The position numbers and the translations under genes were made by a program. From Argyresthia goedartella (lineage: Eukaryota > Arthropoda > Insecta > Lepidoptera > Argyresthiidae), in assembly GCA_949825045.1 (NCBI GenBank), contig OX463810.1, positions 31,568,201 through 31,632,200 of the forward strand: 64,000 bases of DNA, in the 5' to 3' direction. Of the stretch, positions 32,201 to 47,200 are shown piece by piece. The notes under the pieces were generated by a model. That model was not told the origin of the DNA and made no database searches. It was given only the letters and a program-made list of their open reading frames with translations. Within the stretch, counting starts at the first letter, position 1, and the number at the start of each line of letters is the position of its first letter.

Positions 32201-35200
32201 TGTTGAACTACATTAACCCCTTACAGTCCTCTCATTTAAGTAATCTCGAACATTGTAATATCCCTTTTTCGACAAAGTCGCTTTAACATGCTTTTTAAAT
32301 TGCTCAAATGGCAATTTCAAAATCTCCAGAGGTATCTTATTATAGTAGAGAATGCACTGACCCTTGAAAGAATTGCTAACCTTCGCGAGTCTAAATCGGG
32401 GCGCACACAGTCTGTGATTATTTCTTAGGTTAACATTGCAGCTATCGCTAAGTTTGGTAAATGTTGTAAGGTTCTTGCGTACATACATTATATTTTCGAA
32501 AATAAATTGACTAGCTATAGTTAGTATGTCAATTTCTTTAAAAAGCTCTCTTAAGGAGTCTGTTCGTTTTAAATTATAAATTGCTCGAATAGCTCTTTTC
32601 TGTAAAATAAAAATAGTTTGAATATCCGCTGCCCCACACTGCTATCCACAACAAGATACCATAGGACATGACACTATGAAAGTAACTAAAATATACTAGC
32701 CACATCCGTGCTTTGTCTGATGTTCCTAACAGCGTAAGCCGCAGAACTTAATTTATCTATGTGGGGTCTCCACTGCAATTTGCTATCAATGGTTATTCCA
32801 AGAAACTTCGCATCATTTACTAATTCTAACGTGCTTTTGTCTAACACTAAACTGGTCTCAACTTGCCTGACATTTGGAAGTGAGAATTTGATACACTTGG
32901 TTTTACCAGCGTTTAACAATAAATTATTAACTGTGAACCAACTCAAGGTTAAAGACAATACACCATTAACATCATCAAAATCTCCTTTTAGTCTTTCAAT
33001 TTTGAAGACCATCGAAGTATCATCAGCAAACAACACTATGTCAGTAAATTTCTCCACCATGAAAGGCAGATCGTTAATATATACCAGGAATAAGAAAGGG
33101 CCTAATATGGAACCTTGTGGAACGCCAATTTTTACACCCGATCCATCAGATTTAACGCCGTTTACTTCTGCCTTTTGAATTCTATTGCCTAGGTATGATC
33201 TTAGTAGATCCAACGCTTTATTTCTAACTCCGTAATGATTTAATTTAATTATAAGCGTATGTCACGATACCATCATCACAAACAATCCGTTACCGACAAT
33301 ATCTTGATGGCCCCTCGTACATACAGGGTTTTATAATATTTAGTAGCTTCCTTTCTGCGTCTCGTTTGTGGGAATTGTTAATAGATTTAATTAAAACACG
33401 TTCACGAGTAGATAATTACAATCTTTATTTCACGTTAAGCTCTATCTCACGGAAATAAAGTCAAAGCTTAGAGCTCGACTATACCTACGAGTATTTTCAA
33501 ATATATTACAGTGGATGATGTCATACTTACCTATAAGTTCCTTCGACTTTTCAAAATTATTAATTAATTAATTTATCCACTTAAAATCTATCTTAACTAA
33601 CTATCTTGTACTTTTACCTGTATTATACACATAACCCGCGGCCCCACACAATTTGGTACGCCGTCACACTGTCACTGGTACTGGTACTGGGTGAATCCGC
33701 AGGTACGCCGTTACACTGTCACTGGTACTGGGTGAATCCGCGGAAACTTGATAAACCTTGATTATAAGTAGAAACATTAATAGGGCAAGAATATTAATTG
33801 AAATCGCCAATCACTACAAAGTCCTTGTACTTGAGCTAAATAACAATACTACACAGATAACAAACAAAAATTTACTTTTTTATAAACAGAAGCACTAAAA
33901 AGTTCAAATGCACATTCCTCTACATATACTTTATCCGGCATCGACAGTCGCCTCATCTCCAGCCTCGGTGTGGTCACGAGAAATACTCCACCTTGCTTGC
34001 GCCCATCCGTTTGGTCAAACCGTAAAATCGAGAGACCTATTCTATTACTACTACTACTACTATTTCGGCGTCGTGTATTGATTGGCAACATCCTGTTTCC
34101 GTTATTGCAAATAAATCGGCATCATGAAGTTGTAGTCCCACACAGATTTCCTCTAATTTAGTTCGTAGTCCTCTTACGTTCTGGTAGTAAAGTTGAATGG
34201 TTTTATTTTGTTGATTTGGACCTGTTTGTTTGACCCGACCTTGTGACTTCCGTATCTCTTCCTTTTCGAAACCAGAACCATTCGCTGTACTTCACCTTCA
34301 CCTGCCAAATTCTCGAGTCACACAGCATAACGTAGTAACCCCCGGAACCCCTATAATAAATGACGCGTAGTCCCGGTCCGTCCTGGTCTTCACTCTTTCC
34401 ACCTTGACGTCCACGTTGTCTCCGCAAACAGCTTCCACGTATTCCTTCATATCTTATTCTGACACTGTTTTTAGTACCAGCCATACATGGAGGAACCTTT
34501 TCTGCTCAATTCCCTTTATCTTTAAATCGTTATTATTTCAGCCTTGCTGAATTTCCGAGTATTTCCTAGTTTTTCTTCTACTTTCCACCATCTTCCATTA
34601 ATTGTGATGTTTATCATGAGTTACAGTTTCCATGTGCGTCGTTCCATCTTGTTCGTCGTGCCACACTCCTGCCCCGTCGCTCGCTTGCGCCGCCGCGCGC
34701 GTTTTTATTTTTGCAGGTGGCTGCTGGGTGCCTGCCTGGTAGCCCCTGTACTCCGGTCGGCTGCTTGGTGCTAGTCTGTTGGTTGGCCGATGCTGCTCTT
34801 GATGCATATGTAGGGCCCACGGTCTGTTTACTCGTAGCCAAGCTGGTTTTTAGCGCATCAATATGACAGTCCCTCTTTGTTATTTCCGTTTTGAATGTGC
34901 CTATTTCCTGTGACATATTTTCAACTTCCCTGGTCAATCTTTGAATAACTAATCTCATAGATGGTACTTCCGCAGTTTGCGAAATTAACGTGCTGAGCTA
35001 CTTACATATCTCTGACAATATTTCTATGATGTTCTTATTTGTTATTCTTTTCTAATGCATTCTTCCTCTAGCCATATTCACATTGCTAAAGGTATTGTTT
35101 CCTCCTATGGTTGTATCATTTTCGGATACGTACGTGGTATTTCAACCTCCCAAAGAAGTTCGTACCGGTGTGTGTACATTACCACCTTTCGGTCTAGCAC

Positions 35201-38200
35201 TTCGGCACTCTGGGCAAGCTCAGTGATCCTTTATTTCCTGCGTAAACGATCTGAACATTGTTGTGGTGATATTTACGCAATTTAAGTCATACAAGGCACC
35301 ACAAACTGAGCATTGCAGATAATCCAGCGATAAGATCTTTTTGCATCCATTGCTAGTCGCTTCCGCCATAACGTCGCCAACTGTAATAGTATCACTGTGA
35401 ATCTTGACTCACGCGCAGCATTATGGGTCGATGAACGATAGCCGAGGTGTGAAGAGCTCGTCGATGTCCTGTGACATGATTATGCAAGTTGCAGTACATG
35501 CCAGGGTCACGTGAGCTGTCCTCCCTCATATCCAGCCAGCCCACCACACGCTGCCCGCAGGGCCTCTACTTTTAATAACAATGAATAATGCTAAACACCT
35601 TATGGCTGATATTCATACTGCTAGTGCCATTAGTATTCCATACCTAGAATATAAACTTCTCCAATACTTTTGTACTTACTTATTAGTATCTAGGGTTCTA
35701 CTATGGTTTTGCTAAAAAATATGGTGCTGTAATGAGTAGGTTTCAATAACATTGTGAATGATTTAGTTATTTATGGAATAGTTTAAAGAAATTTAGGTTG
35801 CCTTGCAATGTTGATTGACCTTGCATCCTGTCAGGTTTTATAGAGAAAGTAAGGACCACCATGTAAATATTTCAATTCTGTTGAATCAAGCATCCATTGT
35901 AAAATAGTATTCAATCATCAGGTCAGCATGCCAACTGTCGTCCATCTCATTCGGTTGCTGGATTAGATAACCAGTATGTATTAGAGCCAGAGGTGAAACA
36001 GGTTTATTATTCAATATAAGCATCTATAAGTGAAGGGTGTTTCGAGGCGGTTTGTTATTGTAAGGGTGAATAATAATAACTTAGGGGTGGAGGCAAAAAC
36101 ATATAATCAAATCGGTTATCATTATCACAATGTGTTGTTCTACAAAAAAATATAAAATACCGTGGCGCCATTTAGCATGTATATGATTCCTGGTGATTTC
36201 TTGAGTTGAGAAATGGATCGTTTGATTGTTAAGAGACCTGGAATAAATCCAAGTTTTCGCGCCGGTACAGCGCGATTACGGATGCCTTGGATTGCGTGCG
36301 CGTGCGCCGGAGTGCGCTCTCTGTGCGCCCTCTGCCCCTGCGGTTTTACAACAACAACAACTACTCCAACACCGCGGGCGGTTGGCAGTTGGGACGGATC
36401 GCGATGTTGAACCCTATGCCATAGTAATAAAATTTAAAACCTCTAACGGAATAGTGGCGTTAGCTAACGCCGTTGGTAACTAAGGGGTTAAGGTGATACG
36501 AAAAAAATATATATAAAAGAAATACGAATGTAAACGAAAGTGACAGCGTTAATTACTTCGACACAAGAAAGAAAAGAGAGCGCAAACAAAGTAAAATAAC
36601 GTAGCACCAAACTACATAAAAATTGTTTAAAAATAAACTACTATTTTGTTAAAAAGATTTTCAAGGAGTGTTTTCTAATATCCACATTTTGAATGCAGTT
36701 TCGCAATGAAAATAGTTACGATTTCAGGATAACAGGAAAAAATAAAACAATTTGGAGGTATTTTCGTAATAGAATTGTGTCGAGAAAATTTCATCCAATC
36801 GCGTTTTCATTCAGAATACTCAATGAAAACCCAAAAATCAAATCTGAAGATGACTATAAACCCTCTTTACTGCGTCCAAAAACCGCACGTTACGTACGAC
36901 CTGCATAATGATAAACTACTTGGTAAAAACTCATTTCTTATCTGAATATGACCATAATGTATAAATTTTCGGCAAATTATGACATTCAAATTTCTAACTC
37001 CGACGCCTGCCTGCGTGCCGCCCCTAGTTTGTCTGTCAAGTTGATAAACTAACAACTACTGAATGCGCATAAAGTATAAGGCCAATAAAACATTTAACAT
37101 CTGTGAATCTGCTGCTGTTGGTGAAATGATTTTGTGTTCATTTATTAACAGGGGTGGCATAGGCACAGTTTGAAAACTTTGAGCCAGTTATTAAATACTC
37201 CATATTGCGTTACAGGGTGCTAGCCCATCGCCGCAACTATGGAGTAATGAAGTTTCCTCACGATGTTTCCCCATCACCGTTAGAACGTTTGGATTATGCA
37301 CTTAAGATAAATTCATTATCTCATTGGTACTCCGTTAGGGCTCGAACCTGCATCTCCTGTGTGAAAAGCAAGCGTGAAACTCATTAGACCACTGAGCTCT
37401 TCATTTATTAATTTCAAGTCTATTTTGTTTTCCTTGTTCATATTAATAAGTTAAATATGTCAATATTTACAGAAGATCTTTTGGATTATTGATAATTTCA
37501 TAGGCCGCATAGGATGCAATCGGAGTTTTTTGCGATCTGTCGAAGGCATTTCATTGTGTTGATCACGATACGCTACTAATGAAATTAAATCATTACGGAG
37601 TTAGAAATGCAGCGTTGGATCTAGTAAGATCCAACTTAAGCAATAGAATTCTGATGGATCGGATGTAAAAATTGGCGTTCCACAAGGTTGCACACTAGGC
37701 CCTTTCTTATTCCTGGTATATATTAACGATCTGCCTTTCATGATTAACTGGCAATTTTTATGCGAAATGGAGAATACACTTCTAATAATCTACTGTACGG
37801 TTTCCTTCTACTCGGTGTTCGGTTGTATTTTCTTTGGCTAAACCTGTGTGGTTAAAGTATGCTTATGGTTTATACTTTAAAAAAATAGAATTCAGATTTT
37901 CCTATGCCTATACGGTGCCGTTCTCAACCAGTCGCTGCTTGAACCATCTGTCAAGACGCAAGAGGCCTAATGATGATACCCAGCAGCCACAAGTGATTGA
38001 TTCCCCCCCCCCCCATCTCCGCAGGTGTGCGAAGTGTACAAGCTGCACCGGGAGACGTTCCACCTGACCGTGGACTACGTGGACCGCTACCTCTCCAGCA
38101 CCGACGACGTGCCCAAGGGACGGCTGCAGCTCATAGGTAATGTATATACCCTTCCACTCCTGCTGACCACTTCACTGTTGAGCTGTAATACCGTATCTGA

Positions 38201-41200
38201 CCGCAACGGCAGAACGGCATGAGCGAAACAGTGGTATGGTAGGTATGTCGCAGTTAGTTGGTTAAATCAGACACTTAACTAACTCTCTAGACCGTTAATT
38301 AAATTAAAAAATCACTAAAATTCCGTCAGACAAGTGAGTGAACGCAACGATTAACGAGTTGTCTAAACGTTCCTAGGCAACAAGACATATACAATATAAA
38401 TATTTTTTTATATGTACTTAAGTTTAGGTTTTAAGTATTTTTTGTTGTTCTTACATGTTCAACCTAACACGAAGGATAAAGGGGGCTTCGCTTCGCTCAC
38501 CCCCTTTACCCTTCACCTAAGCTACCGCAAGGTTTTGCCCTGATATAAGCTGTGAAATCAGCTGTTGCCGTGACGTCATCTTGTTTTCAAATACGCTGGC
38601 TTTCGCTTGGATTGTTAAAAGTTTTCGGCGACGCTTTATTTAAATCAAAATGCAAGTGACTTGGTTAAACGTCGGCATTTAATTAACAGTCTAGAGACTT
38701 AGTTAGGTGTCTGGTTGAACCAACCAACTGCGACAGGTACACTATGTGCTGTGCTCGCGGTCTTGTTTCATCGCAAGGTACCTACGCTCGCTGCCTCGAT
38801 ACGGAATCACAACTTTACGTTCCTCTTCCTTATATATAATATATATCCTTGGCCCGATCTCCTAGCACAACAACGGTCAACTATAATTACAACAAACAAA
38901 CACAAACAATTCACACACTGTTATTGAATCTGGAGTTGAATTGCTTAACTTCGAAGTCATCTCTCGAAATAGAGACGTTGGGCGCACTGACTGAGACTCG
39001 TGCCAGGCATTGCTATCGGGGCTTAGTTAGAATATACGGCCCGAATGTATTATCTGACGTTTTTGTAATCACTTTTTCTTTGGTTTAGAAGTAATTTATA
39101 TTATTAGCAATAACCTCAATTTCTACCATTGATTGCCTGAAAAAGATTCTGAAACCCCAAATAATTAAAACCTATCGTTGACCTAAAATGATGCCAGCAG
39201 AATTGGAAAGCTTGCTCACGCGATTCAATTGTCTCAATGTAGGACAAACGCGTGTTGTATCTAGCAAACTCCATTCATTTCCAGGCTTCAGCTGTTGGGC
39301 GCGGCGGTGCCCACTGAACAGACATTACAGGGACACCAGAAGCATAGGCCACGCTTGCTTGCACGGCATGTCCTTTTGTATACCCAACCAATCCCACAAG
39401 TCCAATTGTATAAAACGTTTGTCCGTCTCTGCGTTGTCTGTTCAGTGGGCATCGCTCATTAAGCTACTAAATCAGCCCTAATTAAGTCTTAGGTCATTAC
39501 TCGCTTATGAGTATAGGCCTTATAGCTAAATATTAATTTACAAATTACAATAAAACTATACATATACGTATAATATTACCTAATCACACTACAACAATTT
39601 ATCAATATTTCTTACATAAATCGATTACGTAACATTAATTTATAAATTCAATAACAACTCGAATGTCTCCTCGTGGTTAATTTTCATTTCTATTGCCATG
39701 CTCTTTTTAAATTCACTTTGCCATGCTCTTTTTAAATTCACTCACACTGACTTACACACCCTCACTCACTCACACTCGCTCACTCCCAAACAAGCACAAT
39801 CACAGTACCTACTTGATCATTATATATTTCATCTGTCTGTTGTATATCTATCTATCTATACTTATATCTATCTTTATTAATATATCGTTGAGAGGTGCCT
39901 GCACGGATATCAAATGGATCCGACTGAGAATCAGCGCTGCAGCTCTGCTGTAGCATTACAAGCTGAGTTGGAGCCATTTCACTAACGAAGCTTGCGTACA
40001 TCATCATCTATGCTCTTTTATGTACCTACGTGTTTTCTTCCATAACTTGGTGTTACTTCCCTATCTTAGAAGCTTTCCTGTTGATGTACTTGTCTGACAT
40101 AACATAGCGTCACGCTATGGGAAAAGTTCCATACGGGGTGGCAGAGGCACAATTGTGCCCACTTTGAGACAGTTATTCGATACTCCATCGATAGCGTGAC
40201 GGGGGGCTATGGAGTAATGAAGGTTTCCTCACGATGTTTTGCCATCACCGTTAGGACGTCCTTGTACTTATAATAAATTAATTATCTCATTGGTACATGG
40301 TCAGGAATCGAACCTGCATCTCTGGAGATGCAGGTTCGATTCCTGCAGGTGTGAGAAGCAAGCGTGAAAACCATTAGACCACGGAGATGTGTACTTATGT
40401 GTTTTGTTGTAAATAAACGTATGTCTTATCACGTACACGGCACCAGTCAAACAATTCAACGGAATGCTATAAACAGCGCTCACCTTAAATTTCGTATGCA
40501 GGATTACACAAGTTAATAAAAATCATCTTATTCCAGGTATAACATGTCTGTTTATCGCCGCGAAAGTCGAAGAAGTGTACCCGCCGAAAATTGGCGAGTT
40601 CGCTTACGTGACTGACGGCGCCTGCACCACCGACGAGATCCTTCTGGAGGAGCTGCTCATCCTCAAGATCCTGACCTGGGACCTCACGCCCATCACCGTC
40701 AACAGCTGGCTCAACGTGTACATGCAGCTAGCCAGCGAGGCGAGAAGTGCCAAGCGACGACTTCTCAACGAGACGACGGACAGTGGTGTTAACGCCCTTA
40801 GAGGGTACACGTTCGTGTTCCCGCAGTACTCCTCCCTGGAGTTCGTGATCTGCGGCCAGCTGGTGGACCTGGCCGTGCTGCACGTCGACGTGAACGCGTT
40901 CCCCTCCAGCATGGTGGCGGCGGCCGCGATGGCGCACACCTTCAGTAAGGAGCTCGCGTTGAGGGTGTCAGGTGAGACATACACATTCACATACAGGCGC
41001 ATACATTGCTTCTGGCCCCACACTAAGATACCCTGTTTCGAGGGAACCAGAAACAGCGACGTCACACATATACCGAGGATCGAACGCGGGACCTCTCGCT
41101 TGGTAGGCAAAGCCATAACGTCTGCGCCACAACTACTTCTATCCTATTGTGTGTACCTTCAGCTCTGTGTCCTTCATGATGATGTGTTTAATATTACTTT

Positions 41201-44200
41201 CTTCACAATATAATAAAAATCACAAAGTCTAAATCTGTTCAGTACGTGTAGTGTTTGGATTGGTAGAGTCAAATTGGGAAAGCAAGGGTAAAGACGTCGG
41301 TGAGGTGAAGCTCACGAACCTTCGCTTCGCTGACGATGTAGTCCTGTTCTCTAATTCGGCTTATGAGCTTTAATTTTTGCTGCAACAACTCAGCCAAGAA
41401 AGCCTCGAGGCTGGTCTCAGCATGAATATGTCAAAGACCAAGGTCATATCTAACAGCATGGAGCATACGGTAGACGTGGAATGGCATCAGAATTGCAAAT
41501 GTCCAGGAATGTATCTATCTAGGCCAAATAGTCTCTTTCCAGGCGCGACAAGACAAGGAAGTCTAAAGACGCGTCGATAACGCCTGGAAGAGCTTGTCTA
41601 TGAAGGGAGAACTTCCGTTGTCACCCTAACGCAAGCTCATGGGCAAGTGCATTCTCCCCATCCTTACCTACGGAGCCCAAACCTGGTCTTTGACTGACGC
41701 GCAAGTATTCAAACTCGTGGTTTGCCAAAGAAAAATAGAACGTAGCATTCTCGGAGTCCGGCTCTTAGATAGAGCCCGGAATACGGAGCTGCGCTCAAGC
41801 ACTAAAATAATAGATTTAGCTCGAAAGGCGGCCCATTTGAAGTGGGACTGCGCCGGCCACGTTGCTCGGATGCACCCGGATCGATGGGCTACGATATCCA
41901 TATCCGCAATGGCCTCCAGTGCAAAGGGAAAGCGTGGCCGACCCAGAAAAGATGGAGTGATCAGTTGGGTTTCTGGGATACGAACTGGCGGGTAACCGGT
42001 AACCGCTCAGGACCGCCAACAGTGGGAAAAGGGAAGAGAGGGACACGGTGGGCTCTTAATATTAAAAATTGAAAATAATAACGTGTAGTTTAGAGCTGTA
42101 CTTTCACTCAAGATCTCATCATAGTTAATCAACTCTAATGCAGGAAAATTTAACTTTGATCCATCCAATTGAGACATCAAGCAAAAAATCGGTGGAAATG
42201 ACAAAAAAAAATTACCTGATTGGTATCAAATAAACGGTCAAGTGCGAGTCGGACTTGCACACCGTACAATCGTTCCATACACACTTCATACTCAGCCCAC
42301 ATCGAGCCACCGCTGGGCATAGGCCTCTTCCCTAAAGCGCCAATCTCCCCGGTCCTGTGCCAATCGCACCCAGTGGGATCCCGACGACTTGATGATATCA
42401 TCGGACCATCGGGCTGGCACTTGTCGCTCCCCGTGGCCACCAGTCTGAGACTGCTTTGGTCCACCGTCCGTCTTCCCGTCTAGCCAAGTGTCCCGCCCAC
42501 CTCCACTTCAATCTCGTCATCCGTTTGCCTACATCAGCGACCTTCGTTTCCCGTCGAATTTCGAAGTTTGGCACACGTCGACGAGAGAGATTCCCACCAT
42601 GGAACGCTCCATCGCTCTTTGTGCTACTTTTGTAGTATGCAGATTATGTTTTGTGAGCGTCCATGTTCTGGCTCCATAGGTGAGGATGGGCAAGACACAT
42701 TGGTTATACCCCTTGGTCTTCAGGCATTGTGGGAGTGAGGATTTGAAGACATCACTTAGTTTCCCAAAAGCAGCCCACCCTAATCCGACGTGTCTTTCGA
42801 TCTCCTTCACCTGTGCATCTCGATCTAGGAGATCAGCGTACCTCCAGGGATGCTTTGTTCATTAATATGCACGACATTAAAGTTTAACTCCAACCGCGTG
42901 AACACGCGTTTCAGGCCGCTAGACAAGGCCGCGTCCGCAATGGAGTCAACACTTATCGCACTAACAGAGACGTCGTTCGAAGAGCATAATACCTAATAAT
43001 ACCTTGGACACTATTTAAACACATTGATCTAGCCCCAAACTAGGATGCCCTGTATCTTGGGTATTAGAAAACGATACACATACTTATATAGATAAATATT
43101 ATACTTAGATAGATAAACAACCACGACAAGGGTACAAACATCCGTTCTGTGAAACAAATATTTGCCCCCACCGGGACTCGAACCCGGAACCCTTGGCTTC
43201 GTAGGCAGGGTCACTGCCGACTCGGCCATTCCGGTCATGAGAAATACCGCCCGAGCGCGCGAGTGAACGGACGTGTATACGGCGGAATTAAAAACAGTAC
43301 TATTTATTACGCAAAATAAATGGGTATAAAGTGTGATAGCTGCGATTCAGCAATATTTGATATACTTTTTATGGAGTGCTCGCAGGATAAGTGCAAAAAG
43401 TTGTATCACTTAAAGTGCCTCGGATGGACCAACGAACAGTTCGAGGAGCTAACGGAGGAATACAAGAGCTCTTGGGTATGCCCAGCGTGCCGGTGCAGTA
43501 TTCCTAAAATGGGGAATACGGACACGCCTATCAAGGGAACATTGATGAACGAGACCTTCACGCCGGGAAGCTTCGTTAACCTTCAGCCCCGTGGTTCGCG
43601 TAACATTGAAGACACGTCTAATGTTCGTAATAACACAGAAATACTTGGAGTTCTGAAGGAGCTCAGGATAGAGATGAAATCTCAACAGGAAGAACAGGGT
43701 AAGAACTTCAAGAGACTACAAGAACAGTTAGCGTCGATTGAAACAGAAATAAAAGGCCTGCGCAAAAATATGAAGGTAGTTCAAGAAAACTCCAAAAAAC
43801 TACACCAACTTGAAAATCTCATACTAAATGGGCAGCACGAAGTCACGGAAAAAACTGTATCACCGACGGATACTTCAACTAGCACTAGACCAACATTTGC
43901 AAATATGGTAAAACAATCCAATCAAGACGCAGCAAAAAGTCTGCTTCCAAAGGAAAGTCGGGCCACGAAACCTGCGGACGTGTCGGTGACGGTAATCAGC
44001 AACGGCAACATCGAAGATAAGCAAGAGAACCAGGAAGGAGCTTGGCAAACGGTCATACGGACAAAGAAAAGTCCGGGTCTACGGTACCCTCGAAAAGAAG
44101 TTAAACAAGGAGGATGTACACAGTCTGCAGAAATTGAAGGGACGGAGCAGAAAAAATATCTTCATGTTTGGAATGTAAAAAAAGGGCACATCAGTAGAAT

Positions 44201-47200
44201 CAATGGCAGCATTTGTTAAAAAGATCTGCGGAGAAAAGGCGGAAACAAAAGTTGAAAGCATAAAACACAAAAAAGAAAGAGACTATGCTTCTTTTATAAT
44301 ATCGGTTCCAGAAAGTCTATATGACAAATTATGTGAAGATAAAAATTGGGCGGTAAGAATAAAATATTGCGAGTGGGAATGGTTTTTTCGAAAAGACCCG
44401 AAGGAACAGAACAACCAAGACTTGACTAAAAGTGAAGTCACCATTTATTATCAAAATGTCGGAGGTCTGAGGACTAAGTTGGCTGAGGTTTATTCCAGCT
44501 TACACTCATCGACGGCAGACATATTCGCGTTTACGGAGACAGGCTGTGCTGATTCCATTCAGGATGCAGAAATAGTTCCACCCGGGTATGCTATTTTGCG
44601 CTGTGACAGGGCTGACGGCCGGAAGCAAGGCGGTGCATGTCTCGTGGCCACACCGCGATTCGAACTTCGCAGAGTCGCTGTGCCGGGTAATGTGAATATT
44701 TACAATCATTCGTTTGAACTGGTTACGGGTGCGGTGTATGCACAAAATAGATTTTTATGGCTATTGTGTTGTATCTACATACCTCCAAACACTAGCGAAG
44801 TAGAATATATGCTCATGTTTAGAATAATTGAACAATATTGTGATAAGTATAGTAGTATAATAGTGGTAGGTGACTTTAATTTATTTTCTAGTACAGTGGA
44901 GATACGTAGTTACTATGAATATTTTGTAACATACTGCGGGTTCAGACAGGGTAACAACGTAAATAACTGCAACAATCGTCAATTAGATTTAGTTTTAAGT
45001 AAGTGTGACAAAGACAGTTGATGCGTGAGCGTGCGCGCGGCGGACACGGCCTTATTACCAGTGGATAAGTACCACCCCCCGTTGGATGTGGTAGTGGAGA
45101 AGAGCAGTCGTACTCGCGCGCATCTCGGATATTCCACTGATAACGCTAGGGGTGACTCATCGCGTAATACACAGACCGGTTGGGATTTTAACAAAGCAGA
45201 TTTTTTATCTCTATACTCGGCAATAGCGAACATAGACTGGGCGCCGTTGTACACATGTGACGACTTAGAAGGCGGGTTAGATTATTTTTATACTTCATTG
45301 AATATAATTTTTGATATGTTTGTCCCAAAGAAAAGGCAAAGAAAGGTGAAGGAAGAGTATATCTATCCAAAGTGGTATACTAGGGAAGTAATCAGAGAAA
45401 TTAAACTAAAATGGTATTTGCATAAGAAGTATAAAGCTAGTAAATTAAATTTGGATTATGTAGAATTTTCACTGTGTAGGGCTAGAGTAAAAATTTTGAT
45501 GAAAGAAGCGAGAGATCAGTATAGTCGTCTAGTGGAGAACCACATGTGTGACGACCCCAAGGCGTTCTGGGGATATATTAAGTCCATGAGAGGCAACAGG
45601 TGCCGCCAAAACATAATGAAGGATGGGGAGGTGCTCTCGTCGGAAGAGATCGCTCAGGAGTTTGCGCATTACTTCCATTCGGTGTACAGTGTGAACCGAG
45701 CCAAATAAGACGTCGACTTTGCCATGGCTGAGTCTGATGCGGCGCGTGTGCACGTAGACCGGCTACTCCTGGGGCAGGTGCGGGACGCTCTCAGGCGACT
45801 CAAGCCGAAACGGTCGGCGGGGCCGGATGACATTCCGCCATATCTTGTGAGGGATTGTCGGGACGTGTTAGCTGAACCGTTGACATGCATTTATAATAAG
45901 TGTCTGGAGCTGGCGACTTTTCCGGAGCGCTGGAAAGTTACCAGGGTGATACCTGTTTCAAAGGGCAGGGCTGGCTCTTAGGGTTGACGGTTACAAACCG
46001 GTAGCAGGACTTTGTACGCCTGCGAAAGTATTTGAATCGGCGATCCAAAAGGAGTTACTAGCGCCAGTAGAACCTCAACTGTCAGATGCTCAGCATGGTT
46101 TCAGGAAGGCTCGAAGTACATCTAGCAATTTGTTGAATCATATGGCTCAAATTATCCCAGTAGTTGACGGCGGAGGACAGGTAGATGCAGCATATTTTGA
46201 TTACAAAAAAGCATTTGATTTGGTGGATAATGATGTACTATTGAAAAAGCTTGCAAACATTGGTTGTACGCCTGAGCTTCTGAAGTTCTTCGTGAGCTAC
46301 ATGGGTGACAGAACTCAATATGTAGAATATGGTGGACACCGGTCGCAACCATACTTCACTAGATCGGGGGTAAGCCAAGGAAGTACTTTGGGGCCGCTTA
46401 AGTTTACAATAATGATAAACGACTTACCAAGTTATGTAGAAAATTCTGGTTGTTTATTGTTTGCGGATGACCTCAAACTATCCTTGGCGATATCTAGTAG
46501 TAGTGACAGTGTAAAATTACAAGAAGATATTGACCGGGTTGTTGAGTGGAGCAATACAAATAAGTTAGAATTCAATGTCTCCAAATGCGCTGTAATTTCT
46601 TTTACGCGAAAAAGTAACCCTATATTGAGTGACTACAAAGTTGGCGACGCACAAATGCAGCGTGTAAGAAATGTTAAGGATCTGGGGGTCAGGTTGACGT
46701 CAGACCTGAATTATAGAGAGCATATAGAAGGAATTTGCAACAAAGCGTATCGCAATCTGGGGTTCATCTTGCGTACCGGGCGCACCTTCATGGGGACTTC
46801 CGCGTTGATTACGCTATATAATTCACTCGTTAGGTCACAACTCGAATCGAACGTAGTTATATGGGCACCGCACGAAGCTAAATATAGTCTTATGTTGGAA
46901 CGGATACAAAATAAGTTCATAAGATACTTGTATTTGCGGAGGTACGGAGTCTATCCCTTCTACCCTCTGAAATATCCTACTCTTTTTATATTGGGTATGG
47001 TAGGGTATAACGAACTTCGGGTTAGAAGGGAAGTAGCTCTGGTATCGTATGTGTACAAGGTGGTGATGGGTAGAATATCCAATCCCGTGTTGCTGGGCGA
47101 GGTGAACCTTTGCGTGCCGGACGGGTACGCGGGCCGCCGCCGTCGGCCGCCGCTGCTGCTGGTGCCGCGCGCGCGCACTAACTTGCTGACGCACGCGCCG

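Noticed and set aside
40604..41116. 170-codon minus-strand frame opposite cyclin E exon 6
   Set aside because: Antisense shadow of a conserved exon; no family resemblance.
43160..43240. tRNA gene on the minus strand
   Set aside because: A and B boxes are good, but the cloverleaf is imperfect and the sequence continues into a repeat body shared with 40990-41130, so it is a SINE head.
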